From Verrucomicrobiota bacterium (GTDB lineage: Bacteria > Verrucomicrobiota > Verrucomicrobiia > Limisphaerales > JAGWYX01), in contig JAGWYX010000021.1 in the NCBI GenBank assembly GCA_018969165.1, positions 1 through 13,532 of the forward strand: a stretch of 13,532 nucleotides of DNA. Direction: 5' to 3'. The notes under the pieces were generated by a model that saw nothing but the letters and a program-made list of their open reading frames with translations, searched no databases and was not told the DNA's origin. Each line of letters starts with the position of its first letter. Position 1 is the first letter of the stretch. This document shows, one piece after another, positions 5,868 through 13,532 of the stretch. A program made the translations under genes and the position numbers.

Positions 5868-8729
5868 ATGAATAGAGCGTGGACCCAATCGGCTTGGGCA
5901 GTGCCAGGCATGTGCGCGGGTTTATCGCTCGCGGCGGCGGTGTTCGCCGGAGAAACACGCGTCACCGATCTGCGCTGTGAATACCGCGTCCACCCGCTTG
6001 GGATCGACACCGTCGCTCCCGAGTTGAGTTGGCGAATGGAATCCGGCCAACGCGGAGAGGTCCAGACCGCCTACCGGGTGCTTGTCGCGCGTGACCGCCG
6101 TACCTTGGCCGCCAACGTCGGCGACCTCTGGGACAGCGGCCAGGTCGATTCCGACCCGTCAATCCAAATTCGTTATCGCGGCCAGGCGCTCCGCTCTGGC
6201 CAGGAATGCTTCTGGAAGGTCCGCGCCTGGGACCGGGACGGTAACCCGTCGGCCTGGAGTCCGGTGGGCTACTGGTCGATGGGATTGCTCGAGCCGGTGG
6301 ACTGGGAAGCCAACGGGCCGGCGTGCTGGATTGGACTTGATGAGCCGGCGAACCGATCTCCGGCCGACCGCCGGCTGCCCGCGCGTTACCTGCGGCGCCA
6401 GTTCAATGTCGAGCGCAAGGTCCGGCGCGCCACCGCTTACGTGTGCGGCTTGGGCCTGTTCGAGTTCTATCTCAATGGCCGCAAAGTCGGCGATCACGTC
6501 CTCGAGCCCGCGCTTTCCGAATACACCAAGCGCGCCTACTACGTCACGTTTGACGTCGCGTCGCACCTCCGACGGGGCGTCAACGTCCTCGGCGTCATTC
6601 TCGGCAACGGCCGGTATTTCGCGCCGCGCACGGCCGAGCCGACGGCGACCCGCACCTTTGGTTATCCGAAACTTCTGCTCAAACTGCGCGTCGAGTACGC
6701 GGACGGCTCGACCGCGGATGTCGTCAGCGACGACACCTGGAAACTCACCACCAATGGCCCGATCCGCGCCAACAACGAATACGACGGTGAGGAATACGAT
6801 GCGCGGATGGAGTTCCGGGGTTGGAGTGAGCCGGGTTACGACGATTCGGCCTGGCAACCGGCGCGGTTGGTCGGCAGCCCGGACGGGCCGATAGCGCACG
6901 CGCGCGTCGGCGGCTCGATCGCGCAGCTCGGCAGACTTTTTGGTCCGGGGTCAAAATGCCAGATGTCCGCCCAGATGATCGACCCGATCCGCGTGACCGA
7001 GACCCTGATGCCGCGCTCGGTGCGCGAGCGCAGCCCGGGTGTTTACTTGTTCGACCTGGGCCAAAACATGGTCGGCTGGTGCCGGCTGACCGTGCGCGGT
7101 CCGCGTGGTACGCGGGTCACCCTGCGCCACGCTGAAACCCTCAACCCCGACGGCTCGCTTTACGTCGCCAACCTCCGGTCGGCCAAGGCGACGGACACCT
7201 ACATCCTCAAGGGCGGAGGCACGGAAGTCTATGAGCCGCGATTCACCTATCACGGGTTCCGCTACGTCGAGCTGCGCGGGTATCCCGGCAAACCCGACCG
7301 ATCCGCGCTCGTAGGCCGGGTGGTCCACGACGACCTCGAAAGCGCCGGCGCCTGGACCAGTTCGAATCCGCTGCTGAACCAGGTTTATGAAAACGTCCGC
7401 TGGGGCGTGCGCGGCAATTACCGGAGCATCCCGACGGACTGTCCGCAGCGCGACGAGCGCCAGGGCTGGTTGGGCGACCGTTCCGAGGAGTCCCTGGGCG
7501 AGACTTACCTGTTCAACACGGAGGCGCTCTACCGCAAATGGCTGCTCGATATGGCCGACGCCCAGAAGGACAACGGAAGTGTCCCGGACGTTAGCCCGCC
7601 TTATTGGCCGTTCTATTCCGACAACGTCACCTGGCCGAGCAGCAGCGTCATCATCCCCGATCACCTCTACCAGCAATACGCCGACACCGACATCCTTGCC
7701 CGTCACTACCCGTGCATGCAGCGATGGATGGAGCACCTGAACGGATTTGTCAAAGCCGACCTGATGCCGCGCGACACGTATGGCGACTGGTGCGTGCCAC
7801 CGGCGGATCCGAAGATCATCCATTCGCAGGACCCGGCGCAGAAGACCGCGCCGGCCATCCTCGGGACGGCGTATTATTATCATTGCCTCGAATTGATGGC
7901 CCGCTACGCGACGGTGCTGGGCAGAACCGACGCTGCCCGGCAATACCGTGAATCGGCGGCGAGGCTCAAAACCGCGTTCAACCAGAAATTCCTCGCTGCC
8001 GATGGCCGCCGGTACGACAACGGCTCGCAGACCTCGTGTGTGCTGCCGCTGGCATTCGGCCTCGTGCCCGGCGCCGACCGGGGAAGAATCGTCGCCCACC
8101 TCGTCGAGAAGATTGCGCAGGAGAGCCACCACCATGTCGGCACGGGCCTGGTCGGCGGGCAATGGCTGATGCGCACGCTCTCGGACAACGGGCGCGTGGA
8201 CCTTGCCTACGCCCTGGCGTCGCAGACGACCTACCCGAGCTGGGGTTACATGATTTCCAAGGGCGCGACGACCATCTGGGAATTATGGAACGGCGACACC
8301 GCCGACCCGGCGATGAACTCTGGCAATCACGTCATGCTCGTCGGTGATCTGCTCACCTGGATGTACGAAGACCTCGCGGGCATCCGCGCGGACCCCAACG
8401 AACCCGGGTTCAAGCACATCCTCATGCGGCCGGAGCCGGTCGGAAATTTGCGGTTCTTGCGGGCCACGCACCGCTCGCCGTTCGGGCTGATCGTGAGCGA
8501 CTGGCGCCGGCGCGACGACGTGTTCGACTGGACGGTGCAAATTCCGCCGAATACGACAGCGACCGTTTGGGTGCCGGGGCGAGACGCGCGGGCGATCACC
8601 GAGAGCGGCCAGCCGGCCGAGCGCGCCCCGGGGGTGCGCCTCTTCCGCGTCGAAGGCGACCGCGTCGTGCTCCTGGTCGGCTCGGGCCGCTACCATTTTC
8701 TGAGCCGCGAATCCCAAGGTAGTCGTTGA
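5868..8729 (+). CDS. Alpha-L-rhamnosidase, glycoside hydrolase family 78
   Basis: This encodes 953 residues, a normal length for GH78. A signal peptide (residues 1-27, ending AAAVFAG) exports it. The N-terminal beta-domain (about 30-140, VTDLRCEYRVHPLGIDTVAPELSW and ECFWKVRAWD) and the carbohydrate-binding domain (about 155-340, RQFNVERKVRRATAYVCGLG and FYLNGRKVGDHVLEP) precede the alpha-domain and the (alpha/alpha)6 catalytic barrel. The barrel carries TDCPQRDERQGWLGD, with E530 as the likely general acid, and GATTIWELWNG, with E805 as the likely base of this inverting family. A C-terminal beta-sandwich follows. It releases terminal L-rhamnose from plant or bacterial glycans. No transporter, regulator or other glycosidase lies next to it, so the substrate is open. 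All key residues are present. Confidence 0.95.
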   Translation: MNRAWTQSAWAVPGMCAGLSLAAAVFAGETRVTDLRCEYRVHPLGIDTVAPELSWRMESGQRGEVQTAYRVLVARDRRTLAANVGDLWDSGQVDSDPSIQIRYRGQALRSGQECFWKVRAWDRDGNPSAWSPVGYWSMGLLEPVDWEANGPACWIGLDEPANRSPADRRLPARYLRRQFNVERKVRRATAYVCGLGLFEFYLNGRKVGDHVLEPALSEYTKRAYYVTFDVASHLRRGVNVLGVILGNGRYFAPRTAEPTATRTFGYPKLLLKLRVEYADGSTADVVSDDTWKLTTNGPIRANNEYDGEEYDARMEFRGWSEPGYDDSAWQPARLVGSPDGPIAHARVGGSIAQLGRLFGPGSKCQMSAQMIDPIRVTETLMPRSVRERSPGVYLFDLGQNMVGWCRLTVRGPRGTRVTLRHAETLNPDGSLYVANLRSAKATDTYILKGGGTEVYEPRFTYHGFRYVELRGYPGKPDRSALVGRVVHDDLESAGAWTSSNPLLNQVYENVRWGVRGNYRSIPTDCPQRDERQGWLGDRSEESLGETYLFNTEALYRKWLLDMADAQKDNGSVPDVSPPYWPFYSDNVTWPSSSVIIPDHLYQQYADTDILARHYPCMQRWMEHLNGFVKADLMPRDTYGDWCVPPADPKIIHSQDPAQKTAPAILGTAYYYHCLELMARYATVLGRTDAARQYRESAARLKTAFNQKFLAADGRRYDNGSQTSCVLPLAFGLVPGADRGRIVAHLVEKIAQESHHHVGTGLVGGQWLMRTLSDNGRVDLAYALASQTTYPSWGYMISKGATTIWELWNGDTADPAMNSGNHVMLVGDLLTWMYEDLAGIRADPNEPGFKHILMRPEPVGNLRFLRATHRSPFGLIVSDWRRRDDVFDWTVQIPPNTTATVWVPGRDARAITESGQPAERAPGVRLFRVEGDRVVLLVGSGRYHFLSRESQGSR

Positions 8730-8942
8730 ATCACCGGGTCATTGCGTCAAGCGGCAAGCCGAATCCGGACCACGTTTGCGGCCGTCCCCGCAATTCCAGG
8801 AGCGCTGCCGTTCGCGACGGCGCATGAGATGGGATCAGAGAGTGGAATGGGTCCAAGCCGGCGCGGCAGCGCTTTGGACCGCGGTGGTCCTTCGCCGCTC
8901 AACCTGGATCCGACACGGCAAAACCGCCGGTCGATCGCCCGC
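8730..8942. other. Convergent intergenic region with competing hairpins
   Basis: This lies between two gene ends and holds no gene. GGTCCAAGC (8850-8858) pairs, with one bulged base, with GCTTTGGACC (8871-8880). The final GGACC can instead pair with the GGTCC at 8886-8890 around GCGGT. The structure may terminate both genes or be part of a dispersed repeat; there is no T-tract. The resemblance to repeats in related genomes is only an impression. Confidence 0.4.
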
Positions 8943-9710
8943 TCACGCCGGCAGTGGAAACGGTGGGCTCTGGAGTCCGCGGAGAAAAGCCTCGGCGTAC
9001 CGCTGGCCGCTTTCTATCCCCCGCACGCGGGCGATCGTTTCCTGCAAGTTGTAAAAGTGGTCGGGGTTCTGGCTGGCATGAGCGTAACACGCGCGCCGTT
9101 TGACCGGTTCCGTGGCGGTGATATTGACGTAATCGGTAGGGGCAAACTGGAGCGTGTCCTCACCGTTCGACACCTCGTAGTAAAACAACGCAAAAGATTT
9201 CCCCAAGCGCCGCCAGGCGTCATACACCAGCGTAAACATCGCCCGGTGATCGGCGTGGTTGTCAATCGGCCAGTGCGTGAACACCGCGTCGGGGCTTTCG
9301 GTCGCAAGCAGCCTGCGGAAGCGCTCGTAGTGTCCCGGGTCCACCACCGCCTTTCCGTCCACCTGCCCGGCGAATACCGGACGCGCCTTCAGGATTTCAC
9401 ACGCCCGGGTCGCCTCCTGGACTCGGGGGAAGGGCCGGGTGTCTCCCGGGGTTTCGGCGGGGTCTCCGCGGTTCAGGTAGAGCAGCGTCACCGCGTGACC
9501 GAGCGCCGTCAGCCGCGCGATCGTGCCGCCGCAGCCGTACTCGGGATCGCCCGGGTGGCCACCGGTGACGACGATCCTGAACTGCCGGCGGGGCGCCGGG
9601 ACCGACTCCCCGGCCTCCTCCGCGGCGCCGGCTGGCGGCAGGCCGGTCGCGAGCGAGGTGGCCAGCAGGCCGCCGCCGGCCAGCATCTTTCGGCGAGAAA
9701 GCTGATTCAT
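8943..9710 (-). CDS. PIG-L (LmbE-like) deacetylase, Tat-exported
   Basis: This encodes 255 residues from the ATG at 9710. The N-terminus MNQLSRRKMLAGGGLLATSL is a twin-arginine signal, which supports this start although no ribosome site is evident. The LmbE/PIG-L fold is clear: RIVVTGGHPGDPEYGCGG (residues 45-62), LYLNRGDP, and THWPIDNHADHRA (145-157). Family members are zinc-dependent N-deacetylases acting on N-acetylglucosamine-type groups; zinc ligands here would be H52, D55 and H155. The usual HPDD is HPGD, so the first Asp, the general base in MshB, is replaced by G54. Either another residue takes over or the subfamily works differently. The gene stands alone, convergent with the rhamnosidase and divergent from the cytochrome, suggesting action on periplasmic sugars. 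Confidence 0.9.
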   Translation of the reverse strand: MNQLSRRKMLAGGGLLATSLATGLPPAGAAEEAGESVPAPRRQFRIVVTGGHPGDPEYGCGGTIARLTALGHAVTLLYLNRGDPAETPGDTRPFPRVQEATRACEILKARPVFAGQVDGKAVVDPGHYERFRRLLATESPDAVFTHWPIDNHADHRAMFTLVYDAWRRLGKSFALFYYEVSNGEDTLQFAPTDYVNITATEPVKRRACYAHASQNPDHFYNLQETIARVRGIESGQRYAEAFLRGLQSPPFPLPA

Positions 9711-9830
9711 CGTGAGCGCTACGTACGGGTGATCTTGTGGGACCAGAGGGTACCGCGGGTGGCAATGGCCAGCAAGAACTTCGACGTGACCGGGCCGACC
9801 AGTGGCTACGCGGAGAAGACTCGAGGCCGC

Positions 9831-9856
9831 TTGACATCCGGCTGCGAGGACATAAG
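9831..9856 (+). promoter_or_regulatory. Possible promoter of the multiheme cytochrome
   Basis: A consensus TTGACA (9831-9836) is followed by CATAAG (9851-9856), but the 14-base spacing is short, which weakens the call. Transcription would start close to the GTG at 9868. The 157-base divergent spacer 9711-9867 has no better candidate that I can see. Confidence 0.3.
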
Positions 9857-9867
9857 TTGCTAGCCGG

Positions 9868-12360
9868 GTGAAAACGGCTGGGTTTAGGGATGCTTGTTTG
9901 GATGGGGCGAGGCGCGGAGCGCTCCTGGCGAGTGGACTGGTTGTGTTTGGGTGCCTCGCCGGCCAGGCAGCCAACGACCAGATTCTGGGCTGGAACAACC
10001 TGGGGATGCACTGCATGGACAGTGATTATTCCGTGTTCTCCATTCTGCCTCCGTATAACACCATCGAATGCCAATTGCTGGTCGGCGGCGTGTTGGTAAC
10101 CAACGGGACCGGCTACCGTGTCACTTACCAGGCCGTGCCGGATCCCGACGGCTCGTTTAATTCCACCGCCGTGGCCAAGGGCAATTTCTACACCTATTGC
10201 GCCAGCCTTTACGGGCCGGAATTGACGCCCGACAGCGGGCTCGCCGGCTGGTCCATGCCCGGGATCAGCAATGCGCCTCAAGCCATGCGGTTCGAGACGA
10301 CCAACCAACCCGCCGCCGGGATCGCTACCCTCGTGAATTGGTTTCGCGCCGAAGGGATCCCCATCTCACCTTACGACGACGCGCTGCGGAAGAACCCATA
10401 CTCGCTGATGCGCCTCATCGCCTGGAATGCCGCCGGCCAGGCCCTCGCCACCAATGACATCGTGCTGCCGGTGTCGGACGAGATGGATTGCCGCGCCTGC
10501 CATGCCTCGGGATCGGCGGCGGCCGCCCAACCCGCCGCCGGCTGGGTCTGGGATGGTTTGCCCGAACGGGATTTCCGGCTCAATATCCTGCGACTCCACG
10601 ATGAACGGCAGTTCGCGCTCCAGCCGGGCCTTTACACGGCCGCACTGGCCGCCCGAGGCTTCAACGCGCAGGGCCTCTACCGCAACGTGACTGCCGACGC
10701 GAAACCAGTCCTCTGCGCGCTCTGCCACGCCTCGGAAGCGTTGGGCTTGGGCAGTTACAGCAATACCCCGCCCCTCACCGCCTCCATCCACGGCTTCCAC
10801 GCGCACGTGGCGGATCCGCAACTGGGTCTGCCGCTGGAGAGCGTCGCCAACCGCGCCGCCTGTTACCGCTGTCACCCCGGCTCGACCACGCGCTGCCTCC
10901 GGGGCGCCATGGGGACCGCGGTCACCGCGGACGGCACGTTGGCCATCCAATGCCAGGACTGCCACGGGACGATGAGCCGGGTCGGATCCACCAACCGCGT
11001 CGGGTGGTTTATGGAGCCGACCTGCCAGAGCTGTCACACCGGCAGCGCCGCCACCAACCGCGGCCAGCTTCGGTTTACTTCGGTCTTCAGTGATACCAAT
11101 GGAACCGTCCGCACCGCTGCCGACCCGATGTTTGCCACTCAAACCGACTCACCCGCGCCGGGGCTCTCGCTCTACCGCTTCTCCGCCGGCCACGGCGGAC
11201 TCCAATGCGAAGCCTGCCACGGTTCGACCCACGCCGAATTTCCCAGCAGCCACCGCAACGACAACCTGCGCAACCTGGCAATCCAGGGCCATGCTGGCGT
11301 CCTGGTCGAGTGCACCGCCTGCCACCCCACAATGCCCGATACGCCCAATGGCGGCCCGCACGGTCTGCACAACATCGGCCAAGGCTGGGTCACTGGCAAC
11401 GGGGTCGTCAACCATGCGGATTGGATCAACGCCCTGCCCGGCGGGGTCGCCGCGTGCGTCCCATGTCATGGGACTGATTTCCGTGGCACTGTCCTTTCAC
11501 GCGCCCATGCCGATCGCACGTTGGTCGCCGGTTTTGATGGCGGCAGCGTCGTCCTCAACCTCTTCCGCGGGGCACTGATCGGTTGTTACACCTGCCATTT
11601 GGGGCCGGGCAACGACAACCTGAACAGCAGCCCGCCCCCCACCGTCGCCAACGTGTCCACCAATACAACGAATGATCAGCCCGTCAGCCTGAGACTTCCG
11701 GCCACGGGCAGCGGCCTGACTCTCCGCATCATCTCGCAGCCTGCCAACGGGACGGTCGGATTGAGCAACACCATCGCCAGCTACTTTCCGAACTCCGACT
11801 TTGTTGGCACCGACACTTTCACTTACGCCGCCTACGACGGATCGAAGAACTCCAATCTTGGCACCGGTTCGGTTTCGGTCGCGCGCGGGATGGCGTCTGT
11901 CCAGGCAGCCGGGCGTGTCCCCCCCACCTATCCGGCCGGCTGGCCCGCTCCATTCACGGTCTCGGTCACCACGGCCAACACCGCCGGGGCACTGGCTTTT
12001 GACTGGGACTTCGGCGATGGCTCGTCGCACGGCACCAACCAAACTGTGTTCCACGCTTATGCCAACCCCGGTGTCTACCTCTGGACGGTCCGGGTGACTG
12101 TGGACGGGAAGAGCGCCGCGAGCGCCGGCTTGGTCGCAGTGGGCGACCGGGTGGAACTCAGCGTGACTGCGGCGGGCGATTCCATCACCGTCTCCTGGTC
12201 CAATCCGACCATCGATACGCTCCTGGAGGAGACGGGGTCGCTCGAGGTCGGGGTTCCTTGGACGGTGGTGACCAACGTTCCCGCTGCCAACCCCGGCTCG
12301 CTCAGTGTAACCCTGCCCACGGACCGCGCCCGGTTCTTCCGCGTGGTTCGGCCCTGGTAA
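9868..12360 (+). CDS. Exported nine-heme c-type cytochrome with Ig-like and PKD domains
   Basis: This encodes 830 residues with a GTG start, the only one giving a signal peptide (RRGALLASGLVVFGCLAGQAA). Residues about 37-200 form an unassigned domain opening with ILGWNNLGMHCMDSDYSVFS. Between residues 208 and 577 lie nine CXXCH heme sites: CRACH, CALCH, CYRCH, CQDCH, CQSCH, CEACH, CTACH, CVPCH and CYTCH. Many extra His residues could be axial ligands. Then come an Ig/cadherin-like repeat (about 590-675, QPANGTVGL...YFPNSDFVGTDTFTY), a PKD domain (FDWDFGDGS...HAYANPGVYLWTV), and a short C-terminal domain ending TDRARFFRVVRPW, a style common in Verrucomicrobiota. A periplasmic or surface electron-transfer role is inferred; the redox partner is unknown and no oxidoreductase gene is adjacent. 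Confidence 0.9.
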   Translation: MKTAGFRDACLDGARRGALLASGLVVFGCLAGQAANDQILGWNNLGMHCMDSDYSVFSILPPYNTIECQLLVGGVLVTNGTGYRVTYQAVPDPDGSFNSTAVAKGNFYTYCASLYGPELTPDSGLAGWSMPGISNAPQAMRFETTNQPAAGIATLVNWFRAEGIPISPYDDALRKNPYSLMRLIAWNAAGQALATNDIVLPVSDEMDCRACHASGSAAAAQPAAGWVWDGLPERDFRLNILRLHDERQFALQPGLYTAALAARGFNAQGLYRNVTADAKPVLCALCHASEALGLGSYSNTPPLTASIHGFHAHVADPQLGLPLESVANRAACYRCHPGSTTRCLRGAMGTAVTADGTLAIQCQDCHGTMSRVGSTNRVGWFMEPTCQSCHTGSAATNRGQLRFTSVFSDTNGTVRTAADPMFATQTDSPAPGLSLYRFSAGHGGLQCEACHGSTHAEFPSSHRNDNLRNLAIQGHAGVLVECTACHPTMPDTPNGGPHGLHNIGQGWVTGNGVVNHADWINALPGGVAACVPCHGTDFRGTVLSRAHADRTLVAGFDGGSVVLNLFRGALIGCYTCHLGPGNDNLNSSPPPTVANVSTNTTNDQPVSLRLPATGSGLTLRIISQPANGTVGLSNTIASYFPNSDFVGTDTFTYAAYDGSKNSNLGTGSVSVARGMASVQAAGRVPPTYPAGWPAPFTVSVTTANTAGALAFDWDFGDGSSHGTNQTVFHAYANPGVYLWTVRVTVDGKSAASAGLVAVGDRVELSVTAAGDSITVSWSNPTIDTLLEETGSLEVGVPWTVVTNVPAANPGSLSVTLPTDRARFFRVVRPW

Positions 12361-12566
12361 GGGCCGGTGGCAATCGGCGACACTGACGGATTGGCGGAGA
12401 AAGCAGTTGGGCCGCGCGGTTCCGATCAGACATCCCGCCGGTTAACTCTCGACCTTGCTCCAGGTCGCACCAACGCCTGACGCCGCGTCGGCGAATCCAC
12501 CCGGCCACGCAGGTTTGAAGACAATTTGCGCAACCCACGAGGCCGGATCATTCGGCAGGGACTCGC
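12361..12566. other. Intergenic spacer, nothing recognised
   Basis: I see no gene, RNA or clear terminator between the cytochrome stop and the inverted-repeat element. Confidence 0.5.
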
Positions 12567-12693
12567 GAGCGGGCGGCAGTGTCCGAATTTGCGGTTGGAG
12601 CGCGAGTCTGTGACTCGCAGCGGCTTGATTTTGAAGCTGCTGTGCTGCGGCTCACAGAGCCGCGCTCCGAAATTAGGACACTGCCGAGCGGGC
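12567..12693. mobile_element. MITE-like element with 8-bp target duplication
   Basis: The element spans 12575-12685 (111 bp). Its ends GGCAGTGTCCGAATTT (12575-12590) and AAATTAGGACACTGCC (12670-12685) are inverted repeats with one mismatch in 16. The inverted symmetry continues inward as imperfect arms starting GGAGCGCG and ending CGCGCTCC. Each arm holds a mini-hairpin, GAGTC-TGT-GACTC and GGCTC-ACA-GAGCC. It is flanked by perfect direct repeats GAGCGGGC (12567-12574, 12686-12693), as left by a transposase with 8-bp target duplication. It encodes nothing and would have moved with a transposase supplied elsewhere. Confidence 0.75.
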
Positions 12694-12700
12694 TGGAGAC

Positions 12701-12729
12701 TTGACCTGAGAACAACAATTCTGAGAATT
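12701..12729 (+). promoter_or_regulatory. Weak candidate promoter of the serine hydrolase
   Basis: TTGACC (12701-12706) and AGAATT (12724-12729) are 17 bases apart, 16 bases before the proposed ATG at 12745. The -10 match is poor. It lies right after the MITE-like element, so the element may influence expression. Confidence 0.3.
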
Positions 12730-12744
12730 CATGGACTCGAGCGC

Positions 12745-13532
12745 ATGCGAACGCCACCCGCTATCCACCACCATCCTCCGCCCGCGATTTTCCTGCGTCG
12801 AAGCCCGGCGGCGCTGGCCCTCGCGTGCCTGTTGTCCTCCTGCGCCCTGCCGCCTGCGCGAATTTCGACGGCGCCTTCACCCGGTCCGCGTTTGCCTGAC
12901 CTGGCAACGGTTTTTTATCCCGAAAAACTCGCCGAGATGGGCACGGCCATCGGCCGCGCCATCACCGAGCACCAGTGCCCGGGCGCGGTGTTGTGGCTCG
13001 AACGAAAGGGGAGCGCTTACCACCGCGCCTACGGCGACCGCGCCCTGGTCCCGGCGATCGAGTCGATGACGGAGGACACGATTTTCGACGCGGCGTCGCT
13101 GACGAAGGTCCTGGCCACCACCCCGGCGATCATGCAGTTGATCGAGCGCGGCCAGGTGAAACTCGACGCCCCGGTCCAGGCCTACCTCCCCGAGTTCAAA
13201 GGCGGCGGCAAGGAAGCGATTACCATCCGGCAATTGATGACGCATACCTCGGGTCTGCCGCCCGATCTGAACCTTGATCCCCCCTGGTCCGGTTACGATA
13301 CCGCCATCCGGCTGGCCTGCGCGGAGCAATTGAACGCGCCGCCGGGCACCGAGTTCCGCTACAGCGACATCAATTTCTTTCTGCTCGGCGAGGTGGTTCA
13401 CCGGGTCACCGGCCAACCGCTGAACCAGTATGTCGCGCGCGAGCTGTACCGCCCATTGCGCATGCGCGACACCGGCTTTCTGCCGCCGCGCGCCTTGTGG
13501 CCGCGGATCGCGCCCACCGAATTCGCCGACGG
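12745..13532 (+). CDS. Lipoprotein serine hydrolase, beta-lactamase / class C PBP family (3' end beyond window)
   Basis: From the ATG at 12745 the frame runs open through 262 residues to the right edge. Residues 18-33 (RRSPAALALACLLSSC) are a lipoprotein signal with lipobox LSSC and lipidated C33. The catalytic region follows: CPGAVLWLERKG, IFDAASLTKVLATTPAIMQL with S118-x-x-K121, the block ITIRQLMTHTSGLPP, and FRYSDINFFLLGE with Y206-S-D in place of the common Y-S-N, a frequent variant. Such serine hydrolases act as D-Ala-D-Ala peptidases, esterases or related enzymes anchored in the envelope; the substrate is not predictable here. The C-terminal part with the HxG-type motif is outside the window. 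No clear ribosome site; an earlier ATG at 12731 is in another frame and lacks these motifs. Confidence 0.9.
   Translation, partial: MRTPPAIHHHPPPAIFLRRSPAALALACLLSSCALPPARISTAPSPGPRLPDLATVFYPEKLAEMGTAIGRAITEHQCPGAVLWLERKGSAYHRAYGDRALVPAIESMTEDTIFDAASLTKVLATTPAIMQLIERGQVKLDAPVQAYLPEFKGGGKEAITIRQLMTHTSGLPPDLNLDPPWSGYDTAIRLACAEQLNAPPGTEFRYSDINFFLLGEVVHRVTGQPLNQYVARELYRPLRMRDTGFLPPRALWPRIAPTEFAD

Noticed and set aside
6951..8162. Leftward 403-codon open frame inside the rhamnosidase
   Set aside because: It is a shadow of the GH78 catalytic domain and has no motif of its own.
8742..9863. Rightward 373-codon open frame
   Set aside because: It is antisense to the PIG-L deacetylase, which has a Tat signal and zinc-site motifs.
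12575..12685. Reading the inverted repeat as a simple transcription terminator
   Set aside because: Near-perfect terminal repeats and flanking 8-bp direct repeats are better explained by insertion; no T-tract follows. It may still end transcription.
1..13532. CRISPR array, tRNA or rRNA genes
   Set aside because: No regularly spaced direct repeats and no recognisable tRNA or rRNA segments were seen by eye; a dedicated search could not be run.

Overview
The window looks like a GC-rich bacterial chromosome, most likely from a Verrucomicrobiota member of the Pedosphaera/Limisphaerales type. This is an inference from gene content and style: a secreted GH78 rhamnosidase, a Tat-exported PIG-L deacetylase, a phosphoesterase, and a multiheme protein ending in Ig-like, PKD and FFR-type C-terminal segments. 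No rRNA, tRNA or universal marker gene is present, so the assignment is not firm.

Left part (1-4080) is a decayed accessory island, nearly all read leftward. From right to left it holds the C-terminal end of a large DNA methylase; an apparently intact AbrB-like antitoxin / PIN-domain toxin pair with its own promoter and operator-like palindrome; a C-terminal-lobe fragment of an SNF2-type helicase; two fragments of a MobF (TrwC/TraI) relaxase; the tail of an unknown protein; and a small gene overlapping a nucleotidyltransferase-like gene that runs off the left edge. The helicase fragment joins the relaxase fragment at about 1476-1480, a clear deletion junction. A rightward IS21-family remnant (istA and istB fused by an internal deletion, with a repeat-rich end near 4076) abuts the truncated methylase. 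Methylase plus helicase suggests the relic of a large anti-phage system such as a class 1 DISARM-like locus, next to the remains of a conjugative element.

The right part (4171-13532) is a different world: five well-preserved genes for exported proteins. They are a phosphoesterase/phospholipase C-like enzyme (leftward), an alpha-L-rhamnosidase (rightward), a PIG-L deacetylase (leftward), a nine-CXXCH multiheme protein (rightward), and a lipoprotein serine hydrolase of the beta-lactamase/class C PBP family (rightward, cut by the right edge). Each stands alone, with divergent or convergent spacers, so there is no obvious operon. The common theme is periplasmic or extracellular work: glycan trimming, phosphoester hydrolysis and electron transfer.

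The most distinctive small element is a 111-bp MITE-like inverted-repeat element (12575-12685) flanked by a perfect 8-bp direct repeat just before the serine hydrolase. No CRISPR array and no clearly undescribed multi-gene system was found. The best candidates for novelty are the leaderless-looking toxin-antitoxin promoter, the nucleotidyltransferase gene pair, and the multiheme protein with its unassigned N-terminal domain.
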